Shown: in pieces, positions 58,586-64,000 of the stretch | Layout: the number at the start of each line of letters is the position of its first letter | Numbering within the stretch: position 1 is the stretch's first letter | NCBI GenBank assembly: GCA_964418695.1 | Contig: CAYQMN010000003.1 | Coordinates: 173,552 to 237,551 of the forward strand | Reading direction: 5' to 3' | Origin: Prado023 sp964418695 | GTDB taxonomy: Bacteria > Actinomycetota > Actinomycetes > S36-B12 > CAIYMF01 | DNA length: 64,000 nucleotides | The notes under the pieces: generated by a model | Told to the model about the DNA's origin: nothing | Databases searched by the model: none | Seen by the model: only the letters and a program-made list of their open reading frames with translations | Position numbers and translations under genes: made by a program

Positions 58586-60790
58586 ATGTTCGAGACCGAC
58601 AGCCAGACCCATGACCGGGCCGGCGCGGCGGGTTCCCGGCCGTTGGTAGTGAATTCGGCCAACTCAGTTGGCCAAACTCACTACCAACTCCGGCGGATCC
58701 GCCGCATCCTCGTGGCCAACCGCGGCGAGATCGCCAGCCGGGTGATGCGCACGGCGCGCGACCTGGGCATCCAGACCGTCGCGGTGCACTCCGACCCCGA
58801 CGCGGATGCGCCCTTCGTCTCCGACGCGCTGTTCAGCGTGCGCCTGGGGGGGCGCACGTCCGCGGAGTCCTACCTGGACGCCGAGAAGGTGCTGGACGCC
58901 GCGCGCCGCTCGGGCGCCGACGCGATCCACCCGGGGTACGGGTTCCTCTCGGAGAACCCGGCGTTCGCCCAGGCGGTGACGGACGCCGGGCTGGTCTGGA
59001 TCGGGCCGACGCCCGAGCAGATGCGCGCGATGGCCCTGAAGGTCGAGTCCAAGCGGCTGGTCGCGCAGGCGGGGGTGCCGCTGGTGCCAGGCGCCGAGCT
59101 GGCCGCCGACGCGTCACCGGCGGACATCGCCGCGGCCGGCGAGTCGGTGGGCTTCCCGCTGCTGGTCAAGGCCTCCGCGGGCGGTGGCGGCAAGGGCATG
59201 CGCCTGGTGCGCGACCCGGCTGCGCTGGTCGAGGAGGTGGCCGCCGCGCGCAACGAGGCGGCCTCCGCGTTCGGCGATCCGACCGTGTTCCTGGAGCGCT
59301 ACCTGGAGCGCAGCCGGCACGTCGAGGTCCAGGTGTTCGGCGACCAGCACGGCAACGTCGTGCACCTGTTCGAGCGCGAGTGCTCGATCCAGCGCCGCCA
59401 CCAGAAGGTGGTGGAGGAGTCCCCGTCACCGGGCGCGACGCCCGCGACGCTGGCCGCGATGTACCCGGCTGCGGTGGCCGCTGCCGCCGCGATCGGCTAC
59501 CACGGCGCCGGCACGGTCGAGTTCATCGTGGCCGGTGAGGGCGACGAGCAGGTCTTCTACTTCCTGGAGATGAACACCCGCCTGCAGGTCGAGCACCCGG
59601 TCACCGAGGAGACCACCGGGCTGGACCTGGTCGAGTGGCAGATCCGGGTCGCGCGCGGCGAGCGGCTGCCGCTGACCCAGGACGAGATCACCCGCGAGGG
59701 GCACGCGATCGAGGTGCGCCTCTACGCCGAGGACCCGGCCAACGGGTACCTGCCCAACACCGGGCGGCTGGCCTGGTTCGACGACTCCGGGCATCCCTAC
59801 GTGCGCGTCGACACCGGCGTGCGGACCGGCAGTGAGGTCTCGCCGTTCTACGACCCGATGCTGGCCAAGCTGATCGGCATCGGGGACACCCGCGAGGACG
59901 CTGCGGTCAACCTGGCCGAGTGCCTCGAGCGCTTCGAGGTCGCCGGGGTGCGGACGAATCGCGAGTCGCTCGCGGCGATCCTGCGCTCCGAGACGTTCCT
60001 GGCCGGCGACACCACGACCGACTTCCTGGCCGAGAACCCGGACGTGCTGGCCGCGGCGGTCCCGGCGCAGGAGCAGGCGCGGGCGCTGGTCGCCGCGGCA
60101 CTCGGGCTGGGCCACGCTGCGGCGCAGGAGACCCCGTGGTCCTCGCTCGCACCGCTCGGATGGCGCAACGTGCCGGCCGTGGCCGAGGTGCACCGGTTCG
60201 GCGTGCCCGCGCCCGAGGGCACCGAGCTGGCGGTCGAGGTGCGGGTGTTCCGGCGGCGCGGGGCCGCCTGGGCGCAGGTCCACGGGCTGCCCGGGGCACC
60301 GAGCGCCGGTGAGGCGGCCGGGGAGCCCGAGAGGGTGACCGGGGCCGAGGTCCACGGGCTGCCGGGTGACGACGGCTCCGGTGAGGCGGCGGCACCCCTT
60401 CGGGTCGAGATCGGGCGGGAGCGCTACGAGCGCGAGAACCTGACCGTCGAGCTGGACGGCATCGCAGCGACCTGGTGGGTCAACCCGGTCGACGAGTGGG
60501 TGCTGATCGGCGGCCCGCAGCGCACGCAGGCCGTGCGCGCGCTGCCCCGCTTCGACTCGGCCTCCGACCACGGAGCCGACCACGGCCTGGCCACCCCGGT
60601 CCCTGGCACGGTCACCGCGGTGCTGGCCGCGCAGGGCGACCAGGTCGCCGCGGGGGACACCGTGGTCATCCTGGAGGCGATGAAGATGGAGCACCGCATC
60701 CGCGCGGGCGCCGACGGCACGGTCACCGAGATCCGGGTCTCGGTCGGCGACTCGGTGGACGCCCACCACATCGTGGCCGTCGTCGAGTAG
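58586..60790 (+). CDS. Acyl-CoA carboxylase biotin carboxylase/biotin carrier (alpha) subunit
   Basis: The product is 734 aa. The biotin carboxylase part starts only at about residue 34 (RIRRILVANRGEIASRVMRT). It shows GGGGKGMRLV, HVEVQVFGDQHGNVVHLFER, EMNTRLQVEHPVTEETTGLD and YDPMLAKLI. The carrier domain has the biotin Lys in VVILEAMKMEHRIRAG near 699. Residues about 20-34 (LVVNSANSVGQTHYQL) are the translation of a family A palindrome. A 24-residue duplicate (VHGLPG units) lies near 565-610. It is 11 nt after the beta subunit gene, with GGGGAGCG before ATG 58586. The pair forms one heteromeric carboxylase. Confidence 0.9.
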   Translation: MFETDSQTHDRAGAAGSRPLVVNSANSVGQTHYQLRRIRRILVANRGEIASRVMRTARDLGIQTVAVHSDPDADAPFVSDALFSVRLGGRTSAESYLDAEKVLDAARRSGADAIHPGYGFLSENPAFAQAVTDAGLVWIGPTPEQMRAMALKVESKRLVAQAGVPLVPGAELAADASPADIAAAGESVGFPLLVKASAGGGGKGMRLVRDPAALVEEVAAARNEAASAFGDPTVFLERYLERSRHVEVQVFGDQHGNVVHLFERECSIQRRHQKVVEESPSPGATPATLAAMYPAAVAAAAAIGYHGAGTVEFIVAGEGDEQVFYFLEMNTRLQVEHPVTEETTGLDLVEWQIRVARGERLPLTQDEITREGHAIEVRLYAEDPANGYLPNTGRLAWFDDSGHPYVRVDTGVRTGSEVSPFYDPMLAKLIGIGDTREDAAVNLAECLERFEVAGVRTNRESLAAILRSETFLAGDTTTDFLAENPDVLAAAVPAQEQARALVAAALGLGHAAAQETPWSSLAPLGWRNVPAVAEVHRFGVPAPEGTELAVEVRVFRRRGAAWAQVHGLPGAPSAGEAAGEPERVTGAEVHGLPGDDGSGEAAAPLRVEIGRERYERENLTVELDGIAATWWVNPVDEWVLIGGPQRTQAVRALPRFDSASDHGADHGLATPVPGTVTAVLAAQGDQVAAGDTVVILEAMKMEHRIRAGADGTVTEIRVSVGDSVDAHHIVAVVE
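58642..58688. repeat. Palindromic repeat family A, copy 4, inside a coding region
   Basis: A 47-bp palindrome beginning GTTGGTAGTGAATTCGG and ending ACTACCAAC. It lies between the short N-terminal leader and the biotin carboxylase domain of the alpha subunit gene. Both sides stay in one reading frame with no stop. Confidence 0.93.
60277..60420 (+). repeat. 72-bp in-frame duplication in the carboxylase alpha gene
   Basis: GGTCCACGGGCTGCC starts units at 60277 and 60349, exactly 72 bp (24 codons) apart, and each continues to GGTGAGGCGGC. The copies have diverged moderately. They lie in the linker between the carboxylase and carrier domains. Confidence 0.75.
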
Positions 60791-60847
60791 CCCGGCTCGC
60801 GGGGGTGGTTCCCCTCGAGTAGCCCGGCTCGCGGGGCGGGGCCCACA

Positions 60848-60890
60848 GTTGCCAGTCCACAGGCCATCAGATGACCCCTGGACTGACAAC
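60848..60890. repeat. Palindromic repeat family B, copy 2
   Basis: A 43-bp inverted repeat that starts GTTGCCAGTCCACAGG and ends CCCTGGACTGACAAC, 58 bp past the alpha subunit stop. It matches the element at 21664-21706 in length and layout. Both lie in intergenic DNA next to a gene 3' end. Confidence 0.78.
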
Positions 60891-61021
60891 TCGACCCGCA
60901 GCGCACCCACGGCGCGACAACCGCCGGTCGAGCCTGTCGAGACCACTCACCTGCGCGAGGATTCCCCGCGCGGGGGTGCTCGTGGCTGGCGTCTGCGCTC
61001 GCGCGGGCGCATGCTGGAGAC

Positions 61022-62131
61022 GTGGGCGGCAGCGACGCCCAGCAGGCCACGCGCCTGACGGGCACCCATCCGACCCGTTGGTGGCACGCACTGCCCGACG
61101 GACGGGTCCAGTGCGATCTGTGCCCGCGCGAGTGTCGGCTGCACGAGGGCCAGCGCGGCCTGTGCTTCGTACGCGCCCGGCAGGACGACGCGATCGTCTC
61201 CACGACGTACGGCCGCTCCTCGGGGTACTGCATCGACCCGGTGGAGAAGAAGCCGCTGAACCACTTCCTGCCCGGCTCGTCGGTGCTCTCGTTCGGCACG
61301 GCCGGGTGCAACCTGACGTGCAAGTTCTGCCAGAACTGGGACATCTCCAAGTCCCGCGACACCGACACGCTGGCCGACGCCGCCTCGCCGTCCGCGATCG
61401 CCTCGGCCGCCCAGAAGCTGGGGTGCGCGAGCGTGGCGTTCACCTACAACGACCCGGTGATCTTCGCCGAGTACGCGATCGACACCGCGATCGCCTGCAA
61501 GGAGCGAGGCGTGCGCACGATCGCGGTGACCGCCGGCTACATCCAGCCCGAGCCGCGCGAGGAGTTCTACCGGCACATGGATGCGGCCAACATCGACCTC
61601 AAGGGCTTCACCCAGGACTTCTATCACCGCGTCTGCGGGGCCGACCTGGACAAGGTGCTGGACACCATCGACTACGCGGTCAACCGGACCGAGTGCTGGG
61701 TGGAGCTGACCACGCTGCTCATCCCCGGCAAGAACGACTCCGACGAGGAGATCGACGCGATGACCCGGTGGGTGGTCGACACCTGCGGACCCGACATCCC
61801 GATGCACTTCAGCGCCTTCCACCCGGACTGGAAGATGCTCGACGTCCCGCGCACGCCAGGCGCGACGCTGACCCGGGCCCGGCAGATCGCGCTGGCCAAC
61901 GGCGTGCACTTCGCCTACACCGGCAACGTGCACGACCGCGAGGGCGACACCACTCGATGCCGCGGATGCGGGGCCGAGGTGATCGTGCGCAGCTGGTACG
62001 ACCTCGTGGACTACGCCCTGGACGACCGCGGGCACTGCCGGGCGTGCGGGACGGTGCTGCCCGGGGTGTTCGACGGACCGCCCGGCACGTGGGGACGCCG
62101 GCGGCTGCCGGTCCGGCTCGCGGCGGTGTGA
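61022..62131 (+). CDS. amrS: AmmeMemoRadiSam system radical SAM enzyme (AmrS)
   Basis: The product is 369 aa. The radical SAM cluster motif is in FGTAGCNLTCKFCQNWDISK near 97-116. Extra Cys motifs flank it: CDLCPRECRLHEGQRGLC at the N-terminus and CRGCGAEV plus CRACG near the C-terminus. SAM-binding regions include FTYNDPVIFAEY and DLKGFTQDFY. AmrS is almost always linked to AmrA (AMMECR1) and AmrB (MEMO1) homologues; the shared reaction is unknown. It is followed after 1 nt by the AmrB-AmrA fusion. GTG 61022 follows CTGGAGAC. Confidence 0.93.
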   Translation: MGGSDAQQATRLTGTHPTRWWHALPDGRVQCDLCPRECRLHEGQRGLCFVRARQDDAIVSTTYGRSSGYCIDPVEKKPLNHFLPGSSVLSFGTAGCNLTCKFCQNWDISKSRDTDTLADAASPSAIASAAQKLGCASVAFTYNDPVIFAEYAIDTAIACKERGVRTIAVTAGYIQPEPREEFYRHMDAANIDLKGFTQDFYHRVCGADLDKVLDTIDYAVNRTECWVELTTLLIPGKNDSDEEIDAMTRWVVDTCGPDIPMHFSAFHPDWKMLDVPRTPGATLTRARQIALANGVHFAYTGNVHDREGDTTRCRGCGAEVIVRSWYDLVDYALDDRGHCRACGTVLPGVFDGPPGTWGRRRLPVRLAAV

Positions 62132-62132
62132 C

Positions 62133-63980
62133 GTGCGGGGCGCCGGCGGCTGGACGGGTTGGCGAGCGGGAGTCGTCCGCGAGCCCGCGGTCGCGGGTCG
62201 CTTCTACGAGGGTCGCCCGGAGCGGCTGGCGGCGGCGGTGGACGGCTACGTCGCGGATGCGAGGGCGGCGCTGGCAGCGCGGGCGAAGGGGTCGAGTCAG
62301 GGTCTGGCCGGGGCGCGTTCAGGCGAATGCGTCCCGGGCAGGGAACGGTCGGGTGGGTTCGCGTCGGGTGGGCTCGCGTCGGGCGCTGAGCGGTCGGGCG
62401 AAGGCGAAGGCGTCCCGGGGGCTGGCCGGTCGGGCGTCACTCACCCGAGTGGGGCTGATTCCGGACGCGCAGTGCGCGCGGTGATCGTGCCGCACGCCGG
62501 GCACGTCTACTCGGGGCCGACGGCCGGGTACGCGTACGCGAGCCTCGATCCGGCCCGTGTGGATCGGGTGGTGCTGCTCGGACCTGCCCACTACGTCCCG
62601 GTCGACGGCATCGGGTCAAGCTCGGCCGGTGCCTGGCGAACCCCGCTCGGCGAGGTTCCGCTGGACGCCGATGCCCTGAGCGAGCTCGCGGCAACGACCG
62701 ACCGGATTGCCCCCGCGGACCGGGCGCACGAACCCGAGCACTGCTTGGAGGTCCAGCTGCCGTTCCTGCAGCGCGTGCTCGACCCGGGCTGGACGCTGGT
62801 GCCCCTGCTGGTGGGGACGGACCTGCCCGAGGAGGTGGGCGCCCTGATCGCCCGCGCGACCGCCCTGCCTGGCACGCTCGTGGTCCTCTCCACGGACCTG
62901 TCGCACTATCTGGAACACCACAGCGCGGTCGAGATGGACGCCCGCACCATCGCGGCCGTCCTGCGCCGGGACGCGGCAGGCATCGGCCCGCGTGATGCCT
63001 GTGGCCGGTATCCGCTGCGCGGACTCCTGACGGCCGCGGCGGCCCAGGAGTGGGAGGTCGAGCTGCTGGACGCGCGCACCTCCGGGGACACGGCCGGCGA
63101 CCGGAGCCGGGTGGTCGGCTACGCGGCGTTCGTGCTCCGCGGGGGGCCGGCTGGTGCAGGCGGTGCGGTGGACGAGACGGGGGAGGACGCCGCATCCGCG
63201 CCGACAGTGGGCACGGGGCCCTCGGGAGCCCTGGCCGGGTCGGGTCCGAGCGGTCCGGGCGGCTCGGGTCCGCTCGCTCCGACCGCCTCCGCCGGTCCTG
63301 GGCCGGCCGGCGGGGCCGACGCGCTGCCCGAGACGGGTCCACACAGCGCCCCGGTCAGGCCCGTCCGCATCGGTCCGGCTGCCCGCGCCGAGCTGCTGGC
63401 CGTGGCCCGGACCACCATCGAGACCGCCCTCACGACCGGTCGCCGAGTCCCGGCGAACCCGGACGACTGGCGCGGCGCCGATCCGGTGCTGCGCGAGCCG
63501 GGGGCCGCGTTCGTCACGCTGCGGTCGGCGTCCGGCGACCTCCTGGGCTGCATCGGCACGCTGTCCGCCCATCAGCCGCTGGTCCGCGACGTGGCCGACC
63601 ACGCCTACGACGCGGCGTTCCGCGACCCGCGCTTCCCTCCGCTCACCCGGGCGCGCGCCGAGGGGATGGTCATCGACATCTCGGTGCTCTCTCCGACCCG
63701 GCCGTTCCCGTGCCGCGACTACGCCGATCTGCTGGCCCGGCTGCCCGTCGGCTCGGGCGTCGTGGTGACGGCGGGCCGCCGGCGGGGGACGTTCCTGCCG
63801 GCCGTCTGGGAGCAGCTGCCGGGCCCGGCCGGGTTCCTGGCGGCCCTGTGGCGCAAGGCCGGGCTGGCCCCCGGCGAGTGGCCGCGCGGCATCTCGATCG
63901 AGGTGTACGACTCCGAGGAGTTCGCCGAGCCGACCGCCACCCCCAACCCGAGCGGGCTGAGTCCCACCCGAGCGGGCTGA
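62133..63980 (+). CDS. AmmeMemoRadiSam B-A fusion (MEMO1-like + AMMECR1-like)
   Basis: The product is 615 aa. The N-terminal AmrB/MEMO1 part has VVREPAVAGRFYEGRPERL, then VRAVIVPHAGHVYSGPTAGY near 110, HCLEVQLPFLQRVLD and VVLSTDLSHYLEHHSA (metal-like His sites). A Pro/Gly/Ala-rich linker (about 345-405) leads to the AMMECR1 part with AAFVTLRSASGDLLGCIGTL, AFRDPRFPPLTRAR and VIDISVLSPTRPFP. A low-complexity insert of about 60 aa (50-110) interrupts the MEMO part and is encoded by repeats. GTG 62133 follows the amrS stop by 1 nt. The C-terminal SPTRAG-type tail lies in a 20-bp tandem repeat. Confidence 0.9.
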   Translation: MRGAGGWTGWRAGVVREPAVAGRFYEGRPERLAAAVDGYVADARAALAARAKGSSQGLAGARSGECVPGRERSGGFASGGLASGAERSGEGEGVPGAGRSGVTHPSGADSGRAVRAVIVPHAGHVYSGPTAGYAYASLDPARVDRVVLLGPAHYVPVDGIGSSSAGAWRTPLGEVPLDADALSELAATTDRIAPADRAHEPEHCLEVQLPFLQRVLDPGWTLVPLLVGTDLPEEVGALIARATALPGTLVVLSTDLSHYLEHHSAVEMDARTIAAVLRRDAAGIGPRDACGRYPLRGLLTAAAAQEWEVELLDARTSGDTAGDRSRVVGYAAFVLRGGPAGAGGAVDETGEDAASAPTVGTGPSGALAGSGPSGPGGSGPLAPTASAGPGPAGGADALPETGPHSAPVRPVRIGPAARAELLAVARTTIETALTTGRRVPANPDDWRGADPVLREPGAAFVTLRSASGDLLGCIGTLSAHQPLVRDVADHAYDAAFRDPRFPPLTRARAEGMVIDISVLSPTRPFPCRDYADLLARLPVGSGVVVTAGRRRGTFLPAVWEQLPGPAGFLAALWRKAGLAPGEWPRGISIEVYDSEEFAEPTATPNPSGLSPTRAG

Positions 63981-64000
63981 GTCCCACCCGAGCGGGCTGA
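63947..64000. repeat. 20-bp tandem repeat across the AmrB-AmrA stop codon
   Basis: CCCGAGCGGGCTGA recurs at 63947, 63967 and 63987, each 20 bp apart, and runs to the window edge. The stop codon of the gene is the TGA of the second unit. A change of unit number would move the stop between frames. Confidence 0.85.

Overview
The window is about 64 kb of very high-GC DNA. The codon bias, frequent GTG and TTG starts, dnaK-grpE-dnaJ-hspR order with a HAIR operator, a bacterial proteasome activator (Bpa) and a small mycobacterial-type SRP RNA all point to an actinomycete (Actinomycetota), perhaps Micrococcales or a neighbouring order. I cannot fix the genus. Most of the window is chromosomal housekeeping with short intergenic gaps. 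The accessory content is one IS481-type insertion sequence, a vapBC module, and many short palindromic and tandem repeats.

Layout. 0-6 kb: M6-type metalloprotease with a peptidoglycan-binding-like tail (open at the window edge), vapBC, tRNA-Gly(CCC), dcd, a complete IS481-family element, and an MFS exporter whose stop codon lies in the IS target duplication. 6-14 kb: a membrane Fe-S oxidoreductase (HdrD/GlpC-like), an unknown secreted-protein/membrane-protein pair, and an unusual USP-like/TM/coiled-coil/M23 protein. 14-21 kb: heat-shock cluster dnaK-grpE-dnaJ-hspR-clpB. 21-27 kb: glyoxalase-like protein, OsmC, tRNA-Ser(GGA), SRP RNA, LD-carboxypeptidase, upp, tadA and a tocopherol-cyclase-like protein. 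27-31.5 kb: a complete sugar PTS as separate genes (EIIB, EIIA, HPr, EI, EIIC). 31.6-46 kb, mostly minus strand: ASCH-purC fusion, purB, purD, a class III aminotransferase with a probable N-terminal frameshift, pntAB, an Old Yellow Enzyme, purA, a DUF559-like protein and class II fba. 46-56 kb: FAD-linked oxidase, a glycerophosphodiester phosphodiesterase, a DUF4446-like protein, pheA, rhomboid, HAD phosphatase, serS, bpa and a TrkA-type K+ channel. 56.9-64 kb: a two-gene biotin-dependent acyl-CoA carboxylase operon with a double operator and probable leaderless start, then AmmeMemoRadiSam genes (amrS plus an AmrB-AmrA fusion).

How the genes fit together. purD, purB, purC and purA supply IMP/AMP synthesis, with upp and dcd in pyrimidine salvage and dUTP supply. 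The PTS genes form a self-sufficient phosphorelay from PEP to an imported hexose or amino sugar, with fba downstream in glycolysis. The chaperone operon with its repressor HspR and disaggregase ClpB is a self-regulated heat-shock unit. The carboxylase pair probably serves leucine or isoprenoid catabolism.

The least explained features are the repeats. A 47-bp near-perfect palindrome occurs four times: once inside the biotin carboxylase gene, translated in frame; once supplying the stop codon of a neighbouring gene; once just upstream of clpB; once in a plain intergenic gap. This behaviour recalls the Rickettsia palindromic elements. A second 43-bp palindromic family (two copies), a third 69-bp inverted repeat, several 43-86-bp tandem repeats beside gene ends, and in-frame minisatellite insertions inside genes suggest active short-repeat dynamics.
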